In this document: positions 46,996 through 57,644 of the stretch, in pieces
Numbering within the stretch: position 1 is the stretch's first letter
Layout: each line of letters begins with the position of its first letter
Source of the DNA: Panulirus ornatus
Taxonomy: Eukaryota; Arthropoda; Malacostraca; Decapoda; Palinuridae
Length of the DNA: 64,000 nt
Direction of reading: 5' to 3'
Assembly: GCF_036320965.1 (NCBI RefSeq)
Contig: NC_092269.1
Span: 35,758,343 to 35,822,342 of the forward strand
Notes under the pieces: generated by a model
Databases searched by the model: none
What the model saw: only the letters and a program-made list of their open reading frames with translations
Told to the model about the DNA's origin: nothing
Translations under genes and position numbers: made by a program

Positions 46996-48450
46996 ATACT
47001 CTCCTCAGGGTGGAAGATGAAGGTGGATCCATGCCTTTTTATCACCCCGCCGGTCTTGAGGGAGTACCTCCACACCATCGATCTTCCACCTGCTCTGCTC
47101 CGTTAAGGATTAATGGATTTTGGTTAGCTTTGTTAAGGTGATTGAAGCCGCCTGCTGACTTGAAGGGGGTCTCGAGGGATGGAAGAGAATCACAGAACGC
47201 TGCGTTCGCTGGCGTGTATGACCTGAGCGCTGCTTTTTTTTTTTTTTTTCGTCTGAGCTTTGGAGTGTTGTAGGTACGTCGATCGTAACTTGTGACGACA
47301 CGTCGGAGGGGGTGTTATATTTACGTTCGTCGGATCGTCCTAGGCGTCGAGATGACGAGGTACGTCTGTCCCCTTGAGTTCTCGTGTTCTGAGGTGAAAT
47401 GTGTCTCGTAAAATTCTCGTCGAATTATATATACGTTCTTTCTCGTATACTTACATATCTTACATGTAGCTTAGACGAGTATCTTTTCTTTTTAACTGAC
47501 TTTTCTTATGTTGTAGTGTCTTGTCATTATTGTCTTTATGCTGCATTGATTGCATTGTGATGAATAAGAAAATATTTGTACCGACAACATTGCATTGTTT
47601 TACCATCGTTAATTAGTCTTCCGGAACAAAATGGTCGTAACGCACGTGATTCGAAGACAGACGTAAATGCTCCCGCTGCTTGTAGTAACAACAGTCGAAT
47701 TGTTGAAGGTAGGAATGACCCAAAGGGGGAGGGGAAAAAGTCTGCTCCCTCAGGTCTGGACGCCTTCCGTCGTGGATGAGGCCAACGTAGATGTAAAGGA
47801 AAACCCATCGTTTAGAGCCCATTGCAAATCCTGGGGTGCTATGATGGCGCCGCCAGCAACCATCACTGAAGGTTTATATGTTGAGGAGGGAGTATTGGTC
47901 CGTCAAGAGGCAAGGCGGTGGTGTTAGGGAGGGCGGGCCGTTACAAGACACCTCTCAGTGGCTGTGTACGGCTCACCACACGGCGGCTACACTACCCCAC
48001 TGGGTGTCCTTAGCTGCACTTTAGCGTGGATAGCTTTGCCGTAGCTGTAGCCGCGTCCACAGCCTCGCTAGCGCTGAGTCCCATAGTGGTGTCGCATCCC
48101 CACCCACACATGACGGTGACCCCGCTTCCTCCTCCTCCTCCTCCTCCTCCTCCTTCTCCTTCCAGCTTCATGTTACTGCTTCACCAGAGGCCCAGTGCAC
48201 CACACCCCCATCCACATAACTCTCTCGTACCGCCGCACCGCTGCTGCACATATCAACACTTAATCCCCTCCTCTCTCTCCCTCTCGTTCGCCTAGCAAGG
48301 GCTTCCTCCTGTGCTGTCTGTGGCCAGCAGGGGGCCGCCTGTCCTGTGTGGTGCTGTGGGTTGGGCAGCAAGGGGGTTGCGTGCTGTGAGACAGTGCAGG
48401 CTCCTGCATGTAGATTGGCCGGCTTACTGGGTTCCCACGCCGCCGGCTCG
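46996..48450. other. Unassigned sequence
   Basis: T run at 47234-47249. 47520-47720 is complex AT-rich DNA with CGTTAATTAGTC near 47607. A (CCT)n tract lies at 48128-48153. No gene recognised. Confidence 0.5.
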
Positions 48451-48458
48451 AATATATA

Positions 48459-48528
<70 letters not shown>
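48451..48528. repeat. (AT)n microsatellite
   Basis: About 38 AT units. CCGGCTCGAAT occurs just before it (about 48442) and again after it (about 48563), a short duplicated flank. Confidence 0.97.
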
Positions 48529-48530
<2 letters not shown>

Positions 48531-49852
48531 TTTTCCCCTACGCTGCGTTGAGTTTTCCCACACCGGCTCGAATTTTCCCACGGCATTTTCCAGCGAAATG
48601 TCTCCCATCCGACGGGGAATGAGGGAGGGAGAGAGGGAGGGTGTGGAAAGGCTTGCGCAGCCGTGATGGCTTCCCATTCTTTTCATACAACCTGATGGCC
48701 GCTTCGACTCCTTAAGGAGCACTTGGTACGATTTTCCACCGGGCTCGTCAAAGGGTGGGAGAGGACGTCGGGGGACACGAGGTATGAGAGACCTTATCTG
48801 GGGTTGGGGAGGGTGGGGTTTTAAACCTCGTTGTCCCACCGGGGTGGTGAGTGGAGGAGAGGGAGGAATGAGCCGCTGAAGGGGAGTGGTTGGGCTGGAT
48901 CGCCATCATGATCTTGATGGCGGGACGTGAGCGTCATGGGTTATCAGGGGCGTATGGTGAGGTGAGGTGGGTGAGGAGGAGGAGGAGGAGGAGTTGTCGT
49001 TCTTCCTCCCGTCATTCATCGTCGCCGTCATGACCGAAGTTTTGAGTTGTTGTCATGAGTTTTTAGAGTATTACGCTGAGCCTCCATCAGTGCCATGACC
49101 TTCTCATGAGGCCTTGGAAGTATAAAGGTTACTGAACCCTTATCAGGGTCACGACCTATGATTTTGATGCCTGAGCGTAGGTATGAAGAGGTTCAGTCAA
49201 GGTATTGTACTGAGGGGGTTCAGGTATCAGGTCATAACGAAGGGGTTCAGTTTTTGTACTCTGAAGCACTCAGATATCGTACATAATCATGGGTTCAGCT
49301 ATTGCATTCGGGGGTTCGTTTCAGGAGTTTACTGACCCAGTTATGATATTCGAAGGCTTCAGATACCGTATGTATGGTTTCTCTTTTTGCAATTAACAGG
49401 TTTAGATCTTACTCATAGATTCATTTGTTCCAGTGAAGGGATTTGAATCCTACTTCATTTTGTATAGATGTTAAGATCACGTCTACGGGTTAAGTGTATG
49501 GAAAAGGTTCAGATCCGATTCAGGGGATTCAGCATTCGTACCAGTTAGTTTCACTTATACTCACTCGTAAAGTATCATACTTATGAACTTTGTGAGCTAA
49601 AAGTTTGGTGCTCACTGAGTAAGTCATCCAACTGGAACAGCCCAGCCATCTGACTGGAGAGGAACGTTTCACGTTTTTAAGAATTTCCTACAGAATCGTC
49701 TGTGTTGAGCTGCAGGTTGGCCAAGACATTGCTGTCACGGGAAGGTGTCAGCGGGAAGATAAAGTGGAGTTTCGACTGTCTGGCGGGAGAGGAAGAACGG
49801 GCTTGATATAACCTGTTAACCTCCCTGGGCGCCAGGGTTCGACCCTTGGGCA
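48529..49852. other. Unassigned sequence with a decayed GGGTTCAG repeat
   Basis: From about 49190 to 49540, GGGGTTCAG/GGGTTCAGCTATTG-like words recur every 30-45 bases. No gene recognised. Confidence 0.5.
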
Positions 49853-50117
49853 ACGCGGGAAATGGCGAATATGTATGGGATAAAATATATTATCCCAGGG
49901 GATAGGGGAGAAAGAATACTTCCCACGTATTCCCTACGTGTCTTAGAAGGCGACTAAAAGGGGAGGGAACGGGGGGATGGAAATCCAAACCCTCCTGTTT
50001 TTTTTCTTTTTTTTTCCAAAAAGAAGGAACAGAGAAGGGGGCCAAATGAGGATTTTTTTTCCCCTTTAAGGGTCATTCATCTGTTCTTGACGCTACCTTA
50101 CTTGTGCGGGAAATGGC

Positions 50118-50119
<2 letters not shown>
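49853..50119 (+). mobile_element. Core-family repeat, longer version
   Basis: CAACGCGGGAAATGGCGAAT, a degraded AT stretch, then ACTTCCCACGTATTCCCTAC, TAGAAGGCGACTAAAAGGGG, AAGAAGGAACAGAGAAGGGG and TGTTCTTGACGCTACCTTAC ending GCGGGAAATGGCGAATA. The core occurs at both ends (49855 and 50110), so this is either two elements in tandem or one element inserted into another's AT tail. (AT)n follows directly. Confidence 0.82.

Positions 50120-50181
<62 letters not shown>
50120..50181. repeat. (AT)n at core-family 3' end
   Basis: About 31 AT units starting immediately at GGCGAATA. Confidence 0.97.
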
Positions 50182-50186
<5 letters not shown>

Positions 50187-50282
50187 CTGCCTCAGCTTCC
50201 CACTTGTAAAATATGGCAGACTAAATCTGATATATATTCGAACGTATTGTTAAAATCACCGATATTTTCGCGATTATTTTTT

Positions 50283-50785
<503 letters not shown>

Positions 50786-50786
50786 T

Positions 50787-51125
50787 CTTTTGGAGCATAG
50801 TATAACCCTGTTATGGAGCGGAGTATAGCATTAATCAGGGTCACATTGTAATCCAGTAAGAAGGTGTTGGTTATAACCTAGTCACGAGCATATTGCAAAC
50901 TGGTCATGAACGTGGTATATCCCATTAAGGAGCGCGGTATAACCTAGTAATGCTCGTGGTATAACCCAGTAAGGAGCACAGCATAGGTAAGGAGCATAGT
51001 ACCTAACCCAGCCAGCAGCATAGCGTCACTCCTGAGCATGCTGTAATGTTGTCGTGAACCGTCGTATAATAACCCAGGCAGGAGCGCGCAGTCGCATAAT
51101 CTATTCCGGAGCGTGGCATAACCCC
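50787..51125. repeat. Degenerate GAGCATAGTATAACCCAGTAA-type repeat
   Basis: GGAGCATAGTATAACC, GGAGCGCGGTATAACC, CGTGGTATAACCCAGTAAGG and GGAGCATAGTACC recur at about 25-base intervals. Strong decay. Confidence 0.75.
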
Positions 51126-51344
51126 TGCTCATGGGAGACAAGTGGCAGGTAAAACTGCCATACACTGCTTCCCGTTCTCCCATCCGGACCCGAGGCGAAG
51201 AATTGGTCGCTGGTTCGAATCTCGATCGACACATAATTCAGAGCTCGAACGGCGGGGGTCTTAAGAGGGCGCTCTGTCTGGTTTACGGTGAAATATGTGG
51301 TGCAGCGCCGGCATCACGATGGTTTAGTGCTGTTGGGTCGCCGT

Positions 51345-51625
51345 CGTGTGCCCCGGGAGGCGTGGGAATGCTGTGAGGGCGACGGGTTGCGCCCTGGGAG
51401 ACGTGGGAGTGCTGTGAGGTCGTTGATGTGTGCCCTGGGAGGCGTAGGGGTGTTGTGAGGAAGTCTTTTGTGCCCTGGGAGCGTGGAATTGTCGAGGGGG
51501 CGCCGCGGGTGCCCTGGGAAGCATGGAAAGACGATGGCATGTGCCCTGAGAATGCTTAGGGCACGTTCACGGTGCCCTGGAAGGCTTGGGAGGACGCTGG
51601 CGTGTCTCATGGGGGCGGGCGTGGG
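51345..51625. repeat. Diverged minisatellite of about 41 bp, 6-7 copies
   Basis: GCCCTGGGAGGCGTGGG-type words start near 51350, 51391, 51432, 51472 and 51510, then shorten toward 51580. Frames on the minus strand remain open because the unit has few stops. Confidence 0.82.
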
Positions 51626-51674
51626 AGGACGGGGTACGCGCGTATATACATGTATCATGAAACCTACATTTGCG

Positions 51675-52080
51675 CCATGGCCCATGTATGTTCTCATGAC
51701 CCATGTATGTCTTCATGACCAGTGTGTGTGTTCTCATGACCCATGTATGTTCTCATGACCCATGTATGTCTTCATGACTAGTGTATGTTCTCATGACCCA
51801 TGTATGTTCTCATGACCCATGTATGTCTTCATGACCAGTGTATGTTCTCATGACCCATGTATGTTCTCATGACCCATGTATGTTCTCATGACCCATGTAT
51901 GTTCTCGTGACCCATGTATGTTCTCGTGACCCATGTATGTTCTCATGACCCATGTATGTTCACGTGACCCATGTATGTTCTCATGACCCATGTATGTTCT
52001 CTTGACCCATGTATGTTCTCGTGACCCATGTATGTTCTCATGACTCATGTATGTTCTCATGACTCATGTATGTTCCCCCG
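51675..52080. repeat. 19-bp minisatellite, about 21 copies
   Basis: Unit TGTTCTCATGACCCATGTA. The left third alternates with the variant TGTCTTCATGACCAGTGTA. Later copies vary in CATG/CGTG/CTTG. Imperfect related words (CATGACACATG) run on to about 52130. Confidence 0.96.
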
Positions 52081-52130
52081 TGACACATGCAGGCCCCTCA
52101 TGACACATGAATTTGCTCCATGACACATGA

Positions 52131-52345
52131 ATTTGGTGGTGTAGGGCGGTTGAATTTGGCTGCCGGATGGGTCCTCGTGAGGGTGTGTGTGTGTTTACAC
52201 ACCTGGGTAAGCAAAGGGAGTGCATAAGTATGGAGGAGTGCATGATATGGGAGGTGGGTGGTGGTGAGGGAGGACTGGGGAATATTGCAGAGATGGTCCG
52301 GGTATGATGAAATGTTTGGTCTAGGCATCTGTATAACCCGCTTCT

Positions 52346-52348
<3 letters not shown>
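52131..52348. other. Unassigned sequence
   Basis: No gene recognised. Confidence 0.5.
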
Positions 52349-52433
<85 letters not shown>

Positions 52434-52436
52434 TTT
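52349..52436. repeat. (AT)n then poly-T
   Basis: About 38 AT units followed by about 12 T, on the 3' side of the minus-strand core-family copy that follows. Confidence 0.97.
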
Positions 52437-52600
52437 TATTTTCATTTATCTATTATACTTTGTCGGTGTCTCTCGCGTTAGCGAAGTAGCGCAGGGAAAC
52501 AGACGAAAGAATGGCCCAACCCACCCACATACACTTGTATATGCATACACGTCCAAACACCCACATATACATACCTATACATCTCAACGTCTTCATATAT
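52437..52600 (-). mobile_element. Core-family interspersed repeat
   Basis: The plus strand reads TCGGTGTCTCTCGCGTTAGC, GAAGTAGCGCAGGGAAACAG, ACGAAAGAATGGCCCAACCC and a CATACACGTCCAAACACCCA body, ending TACACTAG next to a SINE. This copy shows the clearest similarity to the LINE tail at 5945-5977. Confidence 0.87.
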
Positions 52601-52611
52601 ATACACTAGCC

Positions 52612-52785
52612 TGAGTCAGGTACCCTGGTAACCCATTTTATCGACCAACCCCTAGGAGTGGATGAACAGCTGGCTTGACTGTTGACCCACTGCTGTAACT
52701 AGGATTCGAACCTATGCCCTTAACCCTGGTCGGGCCGTGAATGCGTCGCGGTCGGGAACGCTAATCGCTACACGAGAGAGCCTAT
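52612..52785 (-). mobile_element. tRNA-related SINE with A and B boxes
   Basis: On the minus strand TGTAGCGATTAGCG (52759-52772) resembles a pol III A box and GGTTCGAATCC (52702-52712) is a perfect B box, 60 bases start to start. The 3' body reads ACAGCTGTTCATCC-like and TGGTCGATAAAATGGGTTAC words shared with 22757-22845. No complementary acceptor stem was found, so it is a tRNA-derived SINE rather than a tRNA gene. It sits directly beside a core-family repeat. Confidence 0.78.
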
Positions 52786-53069
52786 CTCTCATGTGTAAAG
52801 GTAGATGATGTGGCCTTAACACTACTGAAAAGGGAGGTAATCCCCTTTATAACACTAAAAGAAAATGGATGGTAGGAGAGCCTATGCTCTTCTGTCCTCC
52901 TCCTCCTCCTCCTCCTCCCTCAGTGGAGTTAAGGATGTTAAGGAAATGTTACATATGGGCTGAGAACGTTTGAGGGCGATCATCACCTTAACTCCATAAC
53001 CAGGCTGGAGGCCAGGAAGGCTACAGGTGAAAGATGCTCTAGTGAAGACAAAGCCGAGGAGATTAGCCA
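52786..53069. other. Unassigned sequence
   Basis: Short CTCCTC tract at 52896-52917. No gene recognised. Confidence 0.5.
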
Positions 53070-53460
53070 CATCGTATGTGGGACGGAAGGTCAGGTGACC
53101 TGGTAATGTGACCTGGGTGATCACACCGTATTTGGGACGGAAGGTCAGGTGACCTGGTAATGTGACCTGGGTGATCACACTGTATGTGGGACGGAAGGTC
53201 AGGTGACCTGGTAATGTGACCTGGAGTGATCCCACCGTATGTGGGACGAAAGGTCAGGTGACCTGGTAATGTGACCTGGGTGATCACACCGTATGTGGGA
53301 CGGAAGGTCAGGTGACCTGGTAGTGTGACCTGGATGATCACACCGTAAGTGGGACGGAAGGTCAGGTGACCTGGTAATGTGACCTGGGTGATCACACCGT
53401 ATTTGGGACGGAAGGTCAGGTGACCTGGTAATGTGACCTGGGTGATCACACCTCATGTGA
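53070..53460. repeat. 54-bp minisatellite, 7 copies, with nuclear-receptor half-sites
   Basis: Each unit contains AGGTCAGGTGACCT (inverted AGGTCA half-sites, two-base spacer) and then AATGTGACCTGGGTGATCAC, a third half-site. Period 54 was measured at the first units; one copy has an extra base (GGAGTGATCC). Units differ by one to three bases. Confidence 0.95.
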
Positions 53461-54043
53461 GACGATATGATGGCGTGACTCTTAACCTGTTCCAAGGTTA
53501 CGTTATCATACCCCGTCCTAACCTGGGTTCTCGAGAGGTTAAAGGTACGTGAGGTGTGAGACTGTGTGGGGTGGGTGTTGCCGCCTGGGTATGTGCATGG
53601 GAGGCGGTTGTGTTCCTGGCGGAGTGGATAAGGTTCTGTGATTATAAGGGAAGATGGGAAACATGACAGTGGGTTAGAGAACGAGAGAGACATTAACCAG
53701 ACGAGAGGCTGATTGAGGAAGGCGCAGATTAATGAGACACACTAGCAAATAAGACTTGATTTTAGGGTGAGAAAGAGACTTGCGAAAACACAGAGGCTTG
53801 TATGAGACTTATGGAATTTATTTTTTTTTCTGTTAGAAAAGTTAGAGAACCAGAAAGAATGATTGAAGAGGTTGAACTAAAGACGCAGAATTTTGAAGAT
53901 TACTGTTTCGAGCAGTGAGTTGAGAGGACACAAGGAATGTGATGGAAGCAGCGGATGGCTGTTTGACGAACGGTAAAAGTCAGTGATTAAGAGAGGAGAG
54001 AAGGGAAAAAGATATAAAATGGGTTTCCTTGGAAGAGACAGTT

Positions 54044-54046
<3 letters not shown>
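53461..54046. other. Unassigned sequence
   Basis: No gene recognised. Purine-rich toward the right end. Confidence 0.55.

Positions 54047-54114
<68 letters not shown>
54047..54114. repeat. (GA)n microsatellite
   Basis: About 34 GA units in a wider purine-rich stretch. Confidence 0.98.
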
Positions 54115-54117
<3 letters not shown>

Positions 54118-54257
54118 AAAAAAAGTGAGGAAGAAAAAAAGGGAAAGAAAACTGATAATTTATAAGTTTGGAAGTTGGAGGCGAGGAAAACTATGTAGTG
54201 CAGGAATCATAGTAGTGAAGGGAATGTTGGAAGGAATCTTTGGAGAAGGGGCCGGAG

Positions 54258-54920
54258 GTGAAGGGGGAGTCTGGGGAGTTTGTGAGAGGTGTAGTTGAGG
54301 AAGGGGGAGTCTGGAGAGTTTGTGAGAGGTGTAGTTGAGGAAGGGGGAGTCTGGAGAGTTTGTGAGAGGTGTAGTTGAGTAAGGGAGAGTCTGGAGAGTT
54401 TGTGAGAGGTGTAGTTGAGGAAGGGGGAGTCTGGAGAGTTTGTGAGAGGTGTAGTTGAGGAAGGGGGAGTCTGGAGAGTTTGTGAGAGGTGTAGTTGAGT
54501 AAGGGAGAGTCTGGAGAGTTTGTGAGAGGTGTAGTTGAGGAAGGGAGAGCCTGGGGAGTTTGTGAGAGGTGTAGTTGAGGAAGGGAGAGCCTGGGGAGTT
54601 TGTGAGAGGTGTAGTTGAGGAAGGGAGAGTCTGGGGAGTTTGTGAGAGGTGTAGTTGAGGAAGGGAGAGCCTGGGGAGTTTGTGAGAGGTGTAGTTGAGG
54701 AAGGGAGAGCCTGGGGGGTTTGTGAGAGGTGTAGTTGAGGAATGGAGAGTCTGGAGATTTTGTGAGAGATGTAGATGAGGAAAGGGAGAGCCTGGGGAGT
54801 TTGTGAGAGGTGTAGTTGAGGAAGGGGGAGTCTGGGGAGTTTGTGAGAGGTGTAGTTGAGGAAGGGGGAGTCTGGGGAGTTTGTGAGAGGTGTAGTTGAG
54901 GAAGGGGGAGTTTGTGAGAG
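54258..54920. repeat. 40-bp minisatellite, about 17 copies
   Basis: Unit GTTTGTGAGAGGTGTAGTTG then AGGAAGGGGGAGTCTGGAGA. Period 40 was read at 54301/54341. Three variant types (GGGGGAGTCTGGAGA, GGGAGAGTCTGGAGA, GGGAGAGCCTGGGGA) occur in blocks. The minus strand of the unit has no stop in any frame, giving a spurious 261-codon frame with a 40-residue period. Confidence 0.97.
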
Positions 54921-54979
54921 GAAGGGAGGAGGCGGGGAGGTGTTTTCCTCCGCCTTGACTTAATTTTCGCCTCCAAAGA

Positions 54980-55364
54980 ATCGATTGGGTCTGCTAATCC
55001 CGGCCGGCCACATAACTCACTGCCTCCAATTTCCTCTCCCTGGCTCCCTCATCTCCCCTCCCTTCCTCCCCCTTTTCTCTCCCCTCTCCCAGGCTTCCTC
55101 GCCCACCCAATCTCCCCCACCGTCCCTATTCCCTCCCCCTCACGCTACATCTCCCCCCACCACCCTTCACCTTTCCCAGGGTTTCCTACCCTCTCTTATT
55201 TTCTCCCTTCCCTTCCCTCTCTTCCCTTTCCATCTCACTTCCATTTCTTTCCTTTTCCCTCGCCAATTCTGTCTTCTCTTTATCCAACCCCCCCCCCCCA
55301 TCCCGTTTCTCTTCCACCCCGCTAAATCCCTCCCCCGAGCCACCAGCCACCTTCCACACATCCC

Positions 55365-55449
<85 letters not shown>
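54980..55449 (+). other. Pyrimidine-rich stretch ending in (CT)n
   Basis: C/T-dominated plus strand with C runs (near 55288 and 55362), ending in (CT)n at 55374-55449. Confidence 0.85.
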
Positions 55450-55453
<4 letters not shown>

Positions 55454-55539
55454 ATCATGTGCTTGTTGCGAGATGGTCGTGAGTGTCGCGCGCCCTGGAC
55501 TGGGGCCAGCAGTGAATGCTTCCCCCACGTCTTGGCATT

Positions 55540-55542
<3 letters not shown>

Positions 55543-55584
<42 letters not shown>

Positions 55585-55664
55585 TTGTTATCCACTCTTC
55601 GCGTGTCTCAAAAGATATGTCTTGTCTCGCGTCATGGTTTTTTTTTTTTTTTTTTTTCTTCTAA
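55543..55664. repeat. (GT)n and a T run
   Basis: (GT)n at 55543-55580 and a run of about 22 T at 55636-55657. Confidence 0.95.
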
Positions 55665-56548
55665 ATCTAGTATGTGTTCCCTTCGTGTATACGTCACCTT
55701 TCTCAGTATCCCCCCCCCCCTCCCTCCCCCCACCCCAACCCTCCGCCTCTTGTCATGTAGATGTCTCTTCCCCCCTCCCCCCCTCCCCCAGTATGAAGGC
55801 GCTGGTTTACCTCGTTAGTGTCGACCTGAGCCTTGCGTGCCAAGGCGTTTGTCGTCCCTCTTGACATTCCCGCGTCCTTGGTTATTGACGTTGGTCAGTC
55901 GTTAGGTATGTGTGTGTGTGTGTGTGTTGGAATGGTCGTTGGACCTGGTGTCGTTGGAGTACCTTAGGCCGTTTGAGTCGTTTGAGGCGCCCGTTGTAAT
56001 CGTCGTTTGAGTCGTTGGACGTAGGATTATGTAGTTAGGTTATTGTCGTGGTTGAACGTTGGCGGATGGGCGAGGTATGCATTGTTTCTCTGTCGTGCGT
56101 CACATGATGTGATATATTTTTGTTATTGTTGTTGTTTTGATGAGTTTTGTTTTCACCTGTGAAGTGAGCGCTTCCTTCGCCTGTATTTAAGTGTTCCTCA
56201 ATTCATGGCTTACTTTAGTCGGGTTGCTGGTATGGCTTCTTTCATTTTGGAGTTGTCTTTCGTTTTGCTTTTTATTGGGGGACGAGACACGATGCTGAGG
56301 GGTGGAAGATATGATACTGGAGGGAGGGAGGGAGAGAGGTATACTGGGTGGAGAGGGAGAGTGTAGGAGGCGGAGGTAGAGGATAGAGGGAGGAAGAAGG
56401 GCGCACCCTCTGAATTGGTGACAGAGAGGAGGCTCTGCAACCCACATACATCATGTAGATGATTGTCTTATATATGGACAACTTTAAAGACTTGGCATGA
56501 CGATGTTAAAATGTAGTGGTGGTGGGATTTACCTGTACTGATTGAGTG

Positions 56549-56554
<6 letters not shown>
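55665..56554. other. Unassigned sequence
   Basis: Cryptic GTCGTTTGAGTCGTTGGA words at 55925-56025. A CCCTCC-rich stretch at 55709-55790. No gene recognised. Confidence 0.5.
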
Positions 56555-56596
<42 letters not shown>

Positions 56597-56760
56597 CAGT
56601 CGTGTCTTGTGCCCTGGGAGTGAGGTATGATTTTGGTGATGTGGATAATGCTGGTGCTGACTGAGTGACTGGCTGCAGGTTGCACAATGCAGGTGCTGAC
56701 TGTCGCTAGCGAGGTGCGACCAACCAGACACGTTATCTTTCTTTTTTTAAAGGTAGGTAT

Positions 56761-56813
<53 letters not shown>
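56555..56813. repeat. (AC)n and (GA)n microsatellites
   Basis: (AC)n at 56555-56594 and (GA)n at 56766-56813. Confidence 0.97.
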
Positions 56814-56816
<3 letters not shown>

Positions 56817-57171
56817 GTCAGGTGTGTGAACTAAGGTACGGCTTCAAGGAGAGAGATCCCCCCTCCTCCCCACACACACACACACATACACACACTCCAT
56901 CACTCCATTTGTTTATTTGTCTCACTTACCCTGGGGGGATTGGCTGGCCGGCGTGACCAGAGCGGAGGAACTCTCTCTCCTCCAGTGAGGGCCAAGCCTC
57001 GGCCGGTCATGGAGGAACCCAGCCCCTCCCTCAGAGCTGTGTATCAAGTACAGTGTTCTCCTCAAACGTGTCTCGTGTGTGTGTGTGTGTGTGTATGCTG
57101 AAGTCGAATCTCGGGTTTTAAGGCTCGGCTGGCCCTCCGGGACCAAAAAGAACCCTACCACCGTCGTGGTG
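56814..57171. other. Unassigned sequence
   Basis: A short CA tract near 56871-56896 and a short GT tract near 57073-57095. No gene recognised. Confidence 0.5.
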
Positions 57172-57310
57172 GTGCTCCTCCTCCTCGAGGGTCGTACCGT
57201 CGCCGCCGTGGTGCTCCTCCTCGAGGGTCGTACCGTCGCCGCCGTGGTGCTCCTCGAGGGTCGCACCGTCGTGGTGATGCTCCTCGCCCTTCGTCGTCCC
57301 CTTGTGGTCG
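57172..57310 (-). repeat. Dispersed 21-bp module, triplet-expanded form
   Basis: CTCGAGGGTCGTACCGTCG is extended by extra CTC and GCC triplets (CTCCTCCTCGAGG, CGTCGCCGCCGTGG), giving units of about 33-39 bases. The triplet steps keep the frame open, so poly-Val/Leu/Glu-Gly-Arg frames appear. It is the minus-orientation relative of the 9148 array. Confidence 0.85.
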
Positions 57311-57591
57311 CACCGTCGAAATGGAAGAAAAAGAGGGATTTAAAGTGTATTGAAGTCATCATGAATGGGGTGGGGATTGTGTGTGTGTGTGGGAGGAGGA
57401 AGGTGTCACTCCCATCAACCCAACGGGACATTAACAGGTTTTCCCTCCCTCAATTGCTTCAGAATATCATGGCGATGGGACATGTAATGCCGTATTTCAG
57501 AAGGTGGCGACGGGAGCAAGGGAGGGAGGGCCAACCAGCCAGTGACGCTAGTGTAAGCAAAGCACAGGAAGGAGACTCGATGGGAAAAAGG

Positions 57592-57641
<50 letters not shown>
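57592..57641. repeat. (GA)n microsatellite
   Basis: About 24 GA units with one GAGGAG interruption. Confidence 0.97.

Positions 57642-57644
<3 letters not shown>

Noticed and set aside
51205..51232. B-box-like GGTTCGAATCT
   Set aside because: The flanking stem does not pair and no A box was seen.
53070..53460. CRISPR-like regular spacing
   Set aside because: The units are contiguous tandem copies with no unique spacers, in a eukaryotic repeat context. The same applies to the other arrays.
54191..54976. 261-codon minus-strand frame rich in Ser, Pro and Thr
   Set aside because: It is the translation of the 40-bp minisatellite, which has no stop on that strand; the 40-residue period follows from the 40-bp unit.
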